Source: an uncultured Sutterella sp. (GTDB lineage Bacteria; Pseudomonadota; Gammaproteobacteria; Burkholderiales; Burkholderiaceae_F). From it: 64,000 bases of DNA. The notes beneath the pieces were generated by a model that saw nothing but the letters and a program-made list of their open reading frames with translations, had not been told where the DNA came from and did no database searches. Position 1 is the first letter of the stretch. Every line of letters begins with the position of its first letter. Of the stretch, positions 47,401-55,281 are shown one piece after another. The position numbers were made by a program, and so were the translations under genes. Where the stretch lies: assembly GCA_900542195.1 (NCBI GenBank), contig UQNA01000001.1, positions 62,001 to 126,000 on the forward strand. The letters run 5' to 3'.

Positions 47401-48631
47401 GGTCGCACTGGTGACTCGCTCAGCCGGAAGCAGAAAACTTACTGGATCCGGCAATGTCATTAAGACAGGAAAAGGTGTCCTCACGCTTCATTCGAATTAC
47501 GCTTCTGAAGGCACAACCACTATCGAACAAGGCGGAGCAATTTCCGGAACGGCAGAAGATCCTTTAAATCTTGCCGCTTCCTTTGATGTCCGAAAAGGTG
47601 CATATTTACAAGCTTTCGGTTCGATAAACAACCTGACAAATGCCGGTACCGTTTACCTTAACGGCATTGATGCAAAGAAGACCTCGGAAAGTAAGCTGAC
47701 CGTAAACGGAGATTTTGTCGGCAACGGCGGTACATTAGTCTTTGATGCCGATTTAGCAGCAGATACCAACTCGCATCAAAACACTCTCCTCGTCAAAGGA
47801 AACGCAACAGGAAACGGATTTATTCGAGTTAATAACTTGGATGGTAAAGGTGCTCAAACTCAAGAAGGCATAACCTTAGTCAGCATCGAAGGGAACTCTA
47901 ATGTCAGCTTCCTGCTCGACGGAGCAGCCAAAGCCGGTGCCTATGATTATCTCTTGATGAATTCTGCCGACAATAAACGCTGGTACTTAAACTCTGTGAA
48001 CCGACGCGTACGCTCTGAGGCAGGTACGTACATCGGCTTAGCACTAGCTGCCGAACAGATGAATATGCGCCTGCACGACAGAATGGGCCAGACCTACGTG
48101 GTCGATCCTCAATCAGGTGAACTCCGTCAGGCTGCAGGATGGGTCCGTCAGCTTGCTTCTCACTCTCGCTTCAGTACCGAAGGAGAAAAGACTCGTCTTT
48201 CTACCTCCGTTACTCAGCTGGGTATGGACGCTCTGCGCTTCAAACCTTCTGCTGAAACCAATGCTGTCGCAGGTTTTTATGCCGGCGGTCTTTACGGAAA
48301 ATCCAAGACAAGGGCCGCTTCCTTCTCCAAAGGAAAAATCGATGGTTTCGCCCTTGGCGTTTACGGCACCTTCTATACCGGCGCTGATGCAGATGACGGC
48401 TTCTACACTGATACTTGGCTGCAGTACGGACGCTATGACAACCGGATTACCGGAGAAGATCCAGAGCTCAAATTCCGCTCTCACGGATTCACTTTCTCCG
48501 TCGAAACAGGTTATAGCTTCAAACTTGCTAAGACAGGCACTGAGAAAGAAACCGACTTCATTATTCAACCGCAAGCTCAGCTCATCGTCACAGATTTAAA
48601 GAACAACTCTGTCAGCGATACGCACGGATAG
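44489..48631 (+). pseudogene. Giant autotransporter, segment 3: C-terminal passenger and most of the barrel
   Basis: 1,380 open codons continuing segment 2 after a one-base shift. Beta-strand repeats (TGAGTLKVESETLQVSHSNA; GSGNVIKTGKGVLTLHSNYA) run to about codon 1,150. A junction region follows, with AEQMNMRLHDRMGQTYV, and then the autotransporter barrel. The frame stops at a TAG (48629-48631) after DTHG, and the same frame resumes KFKQLGKNNATVRLGARF. The barrel is therefore cut about 100 residues before its end and could not insert. A GTG at 44489 is only the first in-frame start-like codon, not a likely real start. Confidence 0.8.
44826..44879 (+). repeat. 27-bp tandem duplication in the passenger
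   Basis: Two adjacent 27-base units (44826-44852 and 44853-44879) differ at two positions and encode EKKLELVKG and EKKLELAKG. The duplication keeps the reading frame. Confidence 0.8.
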
Positions 48632-48937
48632 AAATTTAAACAGCTTGGTAAGAATAATGCCACGGTGCGTCTTGGGGCCCGATTCATGGTTAAGCAGGAC
48701 ACAAAGCTAACGGCTTTTGTCGAAGGCAATTGGCTGCATAACACGAAGAAGGCCGGTGTACAGATGGGAACCGAAGGTGTTTACATGAGCGGAGGCAAAA
48801 ACACCGGGGAAATCAGAGTCGGTGCGGAAGGCACCCTCAGTCGCAACCTGAAAGGCTGGGTCAGCGGATCATTCCGAGCCGGGCAGTCCGGATATCACAC
48901 CGAATCTGCACAGGTTGGCCTGAAGCTTCTCTTCTAA
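48632..48937 (+). pseudogene. Giant autotransporter, segment 4: last barrel strands
   Basis: In the same frame as segment 3, this stretch encodes KFKQLGKNNATVRLGARF and the final beta strands, ending in QVGLKLLF with the terminal Phe required by the BAM complex. It is separated from segment 3 only by the TAG at 48629. An ATG at 48695 within it is unlikely to be used as a start. Confidence 0.8.
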
Positions 48938-49673
48938 GTGCTTGCCTTATCACGGATCTAAATGACAGGATGGAGTCTCTGGTTAACGACCGGAGACTCC
49001 AGCACCGCCTCCCCCACAGACGTAATCTCATAATAAAAGGCCTCTGTCTAAAATCCGAGTTTGGAAGTTAAAGGTAAAAAAATTTCTTTGATGTCTTTAT
49101 GCTCAAGACCTCGAAGGATTTTCTAATTTTTACGCTTGTATTCCTATAAAAGCCTGTAGAAGCCAAGGACTCTCTTGACTATTTTGTAACTGCTCCTTTT
49201 TTACAGAATGGCTTGACCTGCCTGGAAAAGACAGAAAGCTCTTACAACAATTAGTACGAATCCAGACGCCAGATAGATAAATTTAAGAGAACGTCCGGAG
49301 TGATAAGTTCAAGAGGAAGACTGCCATCGGTAAGAACGGCAGTTTCTTGTTTAGATTAATAACCATCTGGTGTCGAACGGCAAGCCAATAAGGATGGTCG
49401 GGAGTCGATGAGAGATTTGGATGCTTCGGCTGCGTCACTAATCAACAGAAAAGAATAACAGTCCAATGGCTAAGAAAAGAAGTTCGAGAGCTTTAAGGTG
49501 GGCAAGAGAAGGAAATTTAAATAGGCCTTAATTATTGAATTAGCGCAAGGTGTAGGTCAGCTCGAAAGCATTGCTACTCTTTGTATTTGAGAAAATAGGA
49601 TCGCCCTCGGTTGAACCGGTAGAAATCCCAAACTAGCATCAAACTTCTGCGGAAACTTTCTCCTTATCTCTCG
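48938..49673. other. Gene-free region between the giant autotransporter and the HxlR gene
   Basis: About 735 bases. Near the left end is the terminator-like hairpin described separately. CTGCC (49321-49325) and GGCAG (49338-49342) followed by TTTCTTGTTT form a second, weak terminator-like element on the plus strand. No coding sequence or RNA gene was supported; the many short frames look random. Confidence 0.5.
48971..49001 (+). terminator. Hairpin after the giant autotransporter
   Basis: TGGAGTCTC (48971-48979) pairs perfectly with GAGACTCCA (48993-49001) around 13 bases, 34 bases after the stop. The T tract expected for an intrinsic terminator is missing, so confidence is moderate. Confidence 0.45.
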
Positions 49674-50054
49674 TCACCGTTTCGTATAATTGCACTTTTG
49701 ACATTGCGGCAGCGCATTTTTGTTATCTTCTTTATGGAAGGCTCCCGACCATTTACAAATGCTCTGCAGGATAGGAATTGCCGAAGAACCCTTGTCAGTT
49801 AAACAATACTGAACCCTGGGTGGAATTTCATCAAACTGTTGCCGCATTATCATGTTATCCGTTTGCAATTCTTTTAGGGTTGCAGCGAGCACGGCATCCG
49901 TGATATTTGACATTTCTTTTCTCAAAGAACTGTATCGCAAAGTACCTTTTTCTGCTAATACGCACAACACTCTGGACTTCCACTTTCCCCCAAAAACATC
50001 TAAACCATATTCCAATGGGCAGCGAATATCTTTTTCTAACTTTGGTGTATACAC
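49674..50054 (-). CDS. HxlR-family transcriptional regulator
   Basis: A 126-residue winged-helix regulator of the HxlR family. The signature CPLEYGLDVFGGKWKSRVL is followed by helix-turn-helix and wing: LRYSSLRKEMSNITDAVLAA, LKELQTDNMIMRQQF and PPRVQYCLTDKG. Four Cys residues (one near the N-terminus, the others in ILQSICKW and QCQKCNY) could sense oxidants or electrophiles, as in several HxlR proteins. It is divergent from a small ABM-like gene, with a perfect 26-bp palindrome between them that is probably its operator. Confidence 0.9.
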   Translation of the reverse strand: MYTPKLEKDIRCPLEYGLDVFGGKWKSRVLCVLAEKGTLRYSSLRKEMSNITDAVLAATLKELQTDNMIMRQQFDEIPPRVQYCLTDKGSSAIPILQSICKWSGAFHKEDNKNALPQCQKCNYTKR

Positions 50055-50105
50055 AGTCTTGCACTCCTTTCAAGTCAAAGTATAAAACATATTCCACAAC
50101 TCTTA

Positions 50106-50131
50106 AGTTACTATCAAATTTGATAGTAACT
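50106..50131. promoter_or_regulatory. Perfect 26-bp palindrome, putative HxlR operator
   Basis: The half-site AGTTACTATCAAA (50106-50118) is followed immediately by its exact reverse complement (50119-50131). It sits in the 170-base divergent intergenic region, 52 bases from the HxlR start and 94 bases from the other gene. HxlR dimers bind palindromes of this type. Confidence 0.75.
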
Positions 50132-50224
50132 AATAAATTTATTTATATATTTCATTTTTAGAGTTACGTTCGTATAATTTAGTCAAGTTCCATGAGGAAC
50201 GAACTCAAATTCGGAGTAATTCAA

Positions 50225-50515
50225 ATGAAAGTAAATGCTTACTTAGAAATCACTATGCAAATCAATGAAGAAAACCGTCCGGCTGCCGCAAAGGTTTATA
50301 ACGATTTCAGACAGCCCTTCCTTGACACGATTAAGGGTGCCTTAACAAAGGAACTGTTAATTCGTAAGGAAGATGTTCAGGTTCTCCATGGCTTTGACAA
50401 CGTGGAAAACGCAAAAGCCTATCTTGACAGCGCCATGTTCAAAGAGGACGTTTTTGTAGGTCTGAAACCACTTTGGCACGCAACTCCGGAAGTAAAAATT
50501 TATGCTGTTGCTTAA
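50225..50515 (+). CDS. Small ABM-like (ferredoxin-fold) protein, likely HxlR target
   Basis: A 96-residue protein from the ATG at 50225, which has GGAG 9 bases upstream. The longer frame from an ATG at 50192 has no such signal. The pattern of an N-terminal strand (AYLEITMQI), a helix, LLIRKEDVQVLHGFDNVENA, a second helix and a final strand (EVKIYAVA) resembles the dimeric alpha+beta barrel of antibiotic-biosynthesis-monooxygenase-like proteins. Such proteins often act on quinones or reactive small molecules. It has no signal peptide. The divergent HxlR gene and palindrome suggest inducible expression. The fold assignment is by eye. Confidence 0.75.
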   Translation: MKVNAYLEITMQINEENRPAAAKVYNDFRQPFLDTIKGALTKELLIRKEDVQVLHGFDNVENAKAYLDSAMFKEDVFVGLKPLWHATPEVKIYAVA

Positions 50516-50969
50516 GTGTCACATACTGCGGTAGCGTGGCTGTAGAACAATTTCCTTGCTAAGTTTCCACCGGTCTTCAAAAGAAGTGACTCATTCCTAA
50601 ACACGTTCTCGGAAAATGCTTCAGGAGAGTCACCTCCTATAAAACTTTTTTGTCCAAAGTAAATGTCACTTGAGTAGAAGACAGTTGTATTTCATTTACG
50701 CCGTCTGCTTCCAAAGAGCATGCTCTATCCCCGACCTTATCATCCTTTTTGAAGACTCTGTCTTGCTGACGCCAATACTTCTCTTCCTCCATCTTGTTGT
50801 TCAGGCCAGGTGTTATGACACGTTGCCAGTAACATTGGAGCGTTTGGTCAGAAAAGAGTTCTGCCAATCACTAGACGGACAAAGCGGCCGAATTGCAGCT
50901 ACCTTTCAAAGTTAGGTTCCGCTGAAGAGCCCGGTTTTCTACTCTACTAAACATTCTGTGAGGCGCACT
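50516..50969. other. Intergenic region after the ABM-like gene
   Basis: About 450 bases. A 76-codon minus-strand frame (50637-50867) includes WQRVITPGLNNKMEEEKYW and VGDRACSLEADGVNEIQLSS, which read somewhat like a protein. It has no Shine-Dalgarno or signal peptide and could be a gene remnant. Nothing else was seen. Confidence 0.3.
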
Positions 50970-50998
50970 CCAAAACCTAATCAATTGCTAGGTTTTGG
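50970..50998 (-). terminator. Terminator after pyrE
   Basis: CCAAAACCTA (50970-50979) pairs perfectly with TAGGTTTTGG (50989-50998) around a 9-base loop, 17 bases past the pyrE stop on the minus strand. Confidence 0.65.
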
Positions 50999-51014
50999 AA
51001 AGTGCTGTGTAGTC

Positions 51015-51686
51015 TTAAGCTCCGTAAGCCTTTCTGTAGGCCTCGATGGCTTTCTCGTATTGCTTAAGTTCGGAAGCTTCTGAGTTCTTCAGATAACTCA
51101 TCAAGTCTTTCAAACTAGCAATTGAACAAACGGGAATTCCGTATTGTTCTTCTACTTCTTGGACTGCAGATTGTTTTTTAACTGTTTCTGCGTTGCCTGC
51201 GCATTCCATTCTGTCTAACGCAATGAGAACGCCGGACGGGACAGCACCGTTGGCACGGATAAGGTTAACGGACTCTCTAACGGAAGTTCCCGCAGAAATC
51301 ACGTCATCGATAATAACTACGTTACCTTGAAGAGGCGCACCGACAATAGAGCCTCCTTCACCGTGATCCTTAGCTTCCTTTCGGTTGAATGCAAACGGAA
51401 GGTCTCGGCCGAGTTCGGCCATGCGGATTGCAACGGCACAGCCCAAAGGAATGCCTTTATAAGCAGGGCCAAAAACCATATCGCACTTTACTCGGCCTGT
51501 ATCGATTGCGGCGATAAGAGTCTTCGCGTAAAAATCTGACAAAGTATGAAGCATGGAGCCGGTGTTAAAAAGGCCCGCATTAAAGAAGTACGGGGACAAA
51601 CGGCCTGCTTTCGTCTTAAACTCTCCGAATCTGAGAACTTTTGAATCAATACAAAATTGGATAAAGTTTTGCTGTAGAGTGGACAT
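51015..51686 (-). CDS. pyrE: Orotate phosphoribosyltransferase
   Basis: A 223-residue enzyme of pyrimidine synthesis that converts orotate and PRPP to OMP. The PRPP-binding loop is VVIIDDVISAGTSVRES, and the flexible catalytic segment reads FNRKEAKDHGEGGSIVG. The N-terminal FIQFCIDSKVLRFGEFKTKAGR matches PyrE. It is divergent from the exonuclease III gene (62 bases apart), a neighbourhood common in proteobacteria. It is single and followed by a terminator. Confidence 0.95.
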   Translation of the reverse strand: MSTLQQNFIQFCIDSKVLRFGEFKTKAGRLSPYFFNAGLFNTGSMLHTLSDFYAKTLIAAIDTGRVKCDMVFGPAYKGIPLGCAVAIRMAELGRDLPFAFNRKEAKDHGEGGSIVGAPLQGNVVIIDDVISAGTSVRESVNLIRANGAVPSGVLIALDRMECAGNAETVKKQSAVQEVEEQYGIPVCSIASLKDLMSYLKNSEASELKQYEKAIEAYRKAYGA

Positions 51687-51748
51687 TTCAGGTAAGTAAA
51701 AAGTTAAACGATTAATCTTACGATTTTAGAATTTTTTCCAGTGTAAAA

Positions 51749-52537
51749 GTGCTACGAGTTATCACCATCAATACAAACGGCATCAGAAGTGCCTCTCAAA
51801 AAGGTTTTTTTAATTGGATGAAAGAACAAAATCCGGATTTTGTTTGCATCCAAGAACTGAAAGCTCAAGAGTCTGATATTTCCGAAAATATTCGGAACTG
51901 CCCGGGCTATAACTTTTATGCACACTATGCTGCCAAAAAAGGCTACTCAGGCTGTGCCGTGTACAGCAAAGAAAGAGCCGACAAGGTCCGTTTAGGATTC
52001 GGCATTGAAGAGTTTGACAACGAAGGCCGTTACGTTGAACTCTCCTTCAAAAATTTTATTTTAATTTCCGTTTACTTCCCTTCAGGAAGTTCCTCGGATG
52101 AACGTCAGCAAGCTAAATTCCGTTTCTTGGACGTATTCCTGCCTCACCTTCGTGAACTTAAGAAAACCGGAAAAGAGATTCTCGTTTGCGGAGACGTCAA
52201 TATTGCTCACAAAGAAATCGATATCAAGAATTGGAAAGGAAATTTAAAAAATTCCGGCTTCCTTCCTGAAGAAAGAGCTTGGATGACTAACCTCTTTGAT
52301 AACGAAGGATGGTTCGACATCTTCAGAAAACTGGATAAACGTCCGGAGCAGTACACCTGGTGGAGCAACCGAGGCCAAGCCAGAGCTAAGAACGTTGGCT
52401 GGCGCATTGACTATCAGATTGGTACTCCCCTCATCTGCGATGCGGCTGCAAACGCATCGATTTATAAGGAAGAAAGATTCTCGGATCACGCTCCGCTCAT
52501 CATCGACTATTTGTTTTCTCCTGAACATGAAAGCTGA
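51749..52537 (+). CDS. xthA: Exonuclease III (AP endonuclease)
   Basis: A 262-residue ExoIII-family DNA repair enzyme that cleaves at abasic sites and removes 3' blocks. Catalytic motifs: FVCIQELKAQ (metal-binding Glu), GDVNIAHKEIDIKNWKGN, WRIDYQIGTP and FSDHAPLIIDY (Asp-His pair). Translation starts at a GTG (51749) directly before the conserved LRVITINTNGIRSA. Its stop overlaps the start of the next gene by 11 bases. Confidence 0.95.
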   Translation: MLRVITINTNGIRSASQKGFFNWMKEQNPDFVCIQELKAQESDISENIRNCPGYNFYAHYAAKKGYSGCAVYSKERADKVRLGFGIEEFDNEGRYVELSFKNFILISVYFPSGSSSDERQQAKFRFLDVFLPHLRELKKTGKEILVCGDVNIAHKEIDIKNWKGNLKNSGFLPEERAWMTNLFDNEGWFDIFRKLDKRPEQYTWWSNRGQARAKNVGWRIDYQIGTPLICDAAANASIYKEERFSDHAPLIIDYLFSPEHES

Positions 52538-53219
52538 ACAAGTACTATTTTCTCAAGGTTTCGGCACCCGGCATGAATGTGTCGGAATCATCGCCAACGG
52601 AAGATTTAAGGCAAACGGCGAGCTCGTTACCGATCCTTATGAAGAGATTGATACCGACAATCTCACTTTTGAGGTTGACGGCAAACCGTGGAGATTCTTT
52701 GAGAAGGCCATCATCCTTCTCAATAAGCCTCAACATTACGAATGCTCTTTGAAGCCTCTGCATCATCCGAGCGTACTTTCTCTACTTCCGCCGCCTTTGC
52801 GCGTCAGAGGCGTGCAGCCGATCGGGCGCCTGGATGAAGACACAACGGGACTTCTCCTTCTGACAGATGACGGCAAGCTCAATCATCGCCTGACTCATCC
52901 TAAGAAAAAAGTGCCCAAAGTCTATAGAGTCACTGCAAAGCATCCGGTTACCGAGAAAATGATTCAGCAGCTTCTGGCCGGCGTAAAACTCGATGACTCC
53001 GACGAGATTGTTAAGGCCCATGAGTGTTCTTTAATTTCAGAAAAAGTTCTGGATCTGACAATCTTTCAAGGCAAATACCATCAAGTAAAGAGAATGCTTG
53101 CCGCTGTTTCCAATCGAGTTGAAGCTTTAGAAAGAATCAAATTCGGAAAATTAAAACTTCCGAAGGATTTGCCTCTCGGAGAGTGGACTTGGGTTGACGC
53201 TCCTTCAGAGATTTATTAG
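52527..53219 (+). CDS. rsuA: RsuA-family rRNA pseudouridine synthase
   Basis: A 230-residue pseudouridine synthase of the RsuA/RluB/E/F family. A short S4-like N-terminal part (EQVLFSQGFGTRHECVGII) precedes the catalytic domain with GRLDEDTTGLLLLTDDG (catalytic Asp), YRVTAKHPVTEKM and GKYHQVKRMLAAVSNRVEAL. The ATG at 52527 overlaps the exonuclease gene by 11 bases. Size and motifs fit RsuA, which modifies U516 of 16S rRNA. ampG follows after 5 bases. Confidence 0.88.
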   Translation: MKAEQVLFSQGFGTRHECVGIIANGRFKANGELVTDPYEEIDTDNLTFEVDGKPWRFFEKAIILLNKPQHYECSLKPLHHPSVLSLLPPPLRVRGVQPIGRLDEDTTGLLLLTDDGKLNHRLTHPKKKVPKVYRVTAKHPVTEKMIQQLLAGVKLDDSDEIVKAHECSLISEKVLDLTIFQGKYHQVKRMLAAVSNRVEALERIKFGKLKLPKDLPLGEWTWVDAPSEIY

Positions 53220-53224
53220 TTCCT

Positions 53225-54616
53225 ATGTCTGATTCTGCTTCTTGGAAATCCCTCTTTAAGATTTATCTTCAGCCTGTCTGTCTGAGGATGTTTTTGCTTG
53301 GATTTTCCGCCGGCCTTCCGCTTCTTTTGGTGTTAGGAACGCTCGGCTTTTGGCTGAGAGAAGCAGGAGTTGATTTAAAAACCATCGGCTTTATGTCTTG
53401 GCTTGGACTAGCCTATGGCTGCAAATGGCTGTGGGCCCCTCTCGTTGACAATATCAGCCTTCCCTACCTGACCGCAAAACTAGGCCAGCGCAAAGCGTGG
53501 CTTTCTTTTTCTCAGGTTCTCATCGTCATCGGACTGCTTGGAATGGCTTTCAGCAATCCGCAAACCCAACTGCTTCAATTAGGCATCTTTGCAGGGCTGA
53601 CGGCCTTTGCTTCCGCTACTCAAGACATCTCATTGGATGCCTATAGAATCGAAAGTGCCGCTGAAGAATACCAGGGTGCGCTGGCAGCTTCCTATCAAAC
53701 GGGCTATCGCTTGGCCATGATTTGGGCCGGTGCAGGAGCTTTTGCTATTGCTGCTTTTGCTTCAAAGGCCGAAGACGCCCTGACCTACGATCAGTTCGGC
53801 TGGACAGTAGCCTATACGGTGATGGCAGCTTCTATGGCGGTAGGCCTCTGTACAACGCTTTTATCTCCGCCTCCCAATGAGGCCGACAAAGAACATAAAG
53901 CAGAGCAACTGGCTCAAACCAAAACAGCAATCGATGCATTCTGCCTAGTACATCCTAACCTTCCGCTACCCGCCTCCAAAGTTATCGGATGGCTGAAAGT
54001 TATCTGTCTTACTCCGCTTTATGATTTCTTCATTCGCTACCGCTGGCATGCCGTTGCAATTCTTCTGCTGATTGCAACATACCGCATCAGCGATGTTGTG
54101 ATGGGAGTCATGAGCAATCCCTTTTATCGGGACTTAGGATATTCAAAGGAAGAAGTTGCCGCTATTTCTAAGATCTTCGGCGTCATCATGACTTTGGCGG
54201 GGGCTTTCTTAGGAGGCGCCGTCATCCTTAAGATTGGTGTTCTTAAAACTTTGTTCTTAGGTGCAGTTCTATCTGCAGGAACAAATCTTTTGTTCTCTTG
54301 GCTAGCCACCGTCGGCCATGACGTAACCTTCCTGATTTTTACCATCAGTGCCGACAACCTTGCAGGAGGATTGGCCAGTGCCGCGTTTGTAGCTTATCTC
54401 TCCGGACTTACGAACGTCGCCTATTCAGCGACTCAGTATGCGCTGTTCTCCTCAATCATGCTTATCCTGCCGAAATTCCTGGCAGGATTCTCGGGAGTAA
54501 TCGTGGAAGCCGTCGGCTACAGCAATTTCTTTATCGGTACTGCGCTGCTCGGCCTCCCCGTCCTGGTTTTAATTCCTCTTATTGCTTATTTGCAAAAGAA
54601 AAATCCGCCGAATTAA
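53225..54616 (+). CDS. ampG: AmpG-type muropeptide permease (MFS)
   Basis: A 463-residue major-facilitator protein of the AmpG family, importing anhydro-muropeptides for peptidoglycan recycling. Characteristic are the N-terminal LGFSAGLPLLLVLGTLGFWL, the motif around LGLAYGCKWLWAPLVDN and FASATQDISLDAYRIE. Twelve to fourteen helices are predicted. It starts 5 bases after rsuA. Its stop codon overlaps that of the convergent YecA-family gene (the shared TTAA at 54613-54616), leaving no terminator between them. Confidence 0.92.
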   Translation: MSDSASWKSLFKIYLQPVCLRMFLLGFSAGLPLLLVLGTLGFWLREAGVDLKTIGFMSWLGLAYGCKWLWAPLVDNISLPYLTAKLGQRKAWLSFSQVLIVIGLLGMAFSNPQTQLLQLGIFAGLTAFASATQDISLDAYRIESAAEEYQGALAASYQTGYRLAMIWAGAGAFAIAAFASKAEDALTYDQFGWTVAYTVMAASMAVGLCTTLLSPPPNEADKEHKAEQLAQTKTAIDAFCLVHPNLPLPASKVIGWLKVICLTPLYDFFIRYRWHAVAILLLIATYRISDVVMGVMSNPFYRDLGYSKEEVAAISKIFGVIMTLAGAFLGGAVILKIGVLKTLFLGAVLSAGTNLLFSWLATVGHDVTFLIFTISADNLAGGLASAAFVAYLSGLTNVAYSATQYALFSSIMLILPKFLAGFSGVIVEAVGYSNFFIGTALLGLPVLVLIPLIAYLQKKNPPN

Positions 54617-55281
54617 CTTTCAGGTTCTTCTTCCTCGGCCAACTTCTCTTCTACATCCGGCGGAAGAGGATAACCCTTCATACCGTTTGCCATAATAGCC
54701 ACGTTATTCACCACCGCTTCAAGAGCATCGTAGAAATCGTCATAGATGACAGCCGTTTCTTCGACTTCTTCTCCGGCTTCATTCTGCGGTTTGCCTAAGA
54801 TCGATTCCAAATTAGACGTGCCTACAACTAAGGGATAAACGGAATCCAGATCATTGAAGTTCAAGTTATTCGGGATGTCGTAAATAGCACAGTAGAGACC
54901 GTTAACGAAGGGGCTAAGGTAGCTGAGCTGTTCTTCCAGAGGTTCGGCAAGAAGCTCTTCAGTTTCCGGCTCAAAACGTACCGGATCAATAACCTGAGAA
55001 TTCTTAAGCTGCTCGTTGATTTCTTTATATCTCTTCATCAGAAGTTTTCTAAGTTTCTTGAAATCTTCAGTCTCAGCGATTGGCTTCCCGTCTTTGGCAA
55101 AAACTGCTTCAATCCAAACACGATGTCCCGGAGCTTCCGGTAAAAGAGCCCATCCGGTTAAAAAGCCGTCCAAAAAAGAAGCATCGATGTCATGCGGTCC
55201 GACTTCCTGAGCTACTGCTTCGGTCAGGCGTTCCATCTCTTCGAACTCTTCCATCGTCAGGGCATCGTTTTTAATTGACAT
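54613..55281 (-). CDS. YecA/YgfB-family (UPF0149) protein
   Basis: A 222-residue soluble acidic protein of the UPF0149 family. The diagnostic N-terminal part is ASFLDGFLTGWALLPEAPGH, and a second helical half follows around LSPFVNGLYCAIYDIPNNL. There is no C-terminal SEC-C zinc motif, unlike E. coli YecA. Function in the family is unclear. Its start overlaps the 3' end of ptsI by 11 bases, so it is probably co-transcribed with the PTS genes. Confidence 0.85.
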   Translation of the reverse strand: MSIKNDALTMEEFEEMERLTEAVAQEVGPHDIDASFLDGFLTGWALLPEAPGHRVWIEAVFAKDGKPIAETEDFKKLRKLLMKRYKEINEQLKNSQVIDPVRFEPETEELLAEPLEEQLSYLSPFVNGLYCAIYDIPNNLNFNDLDSVYPLVVGTSNLESILGKPQNEAGEEVEETAVIYDDFYDALEAVVNNVAIMANGMKGYPLPPDVEEKLAEEEEPES

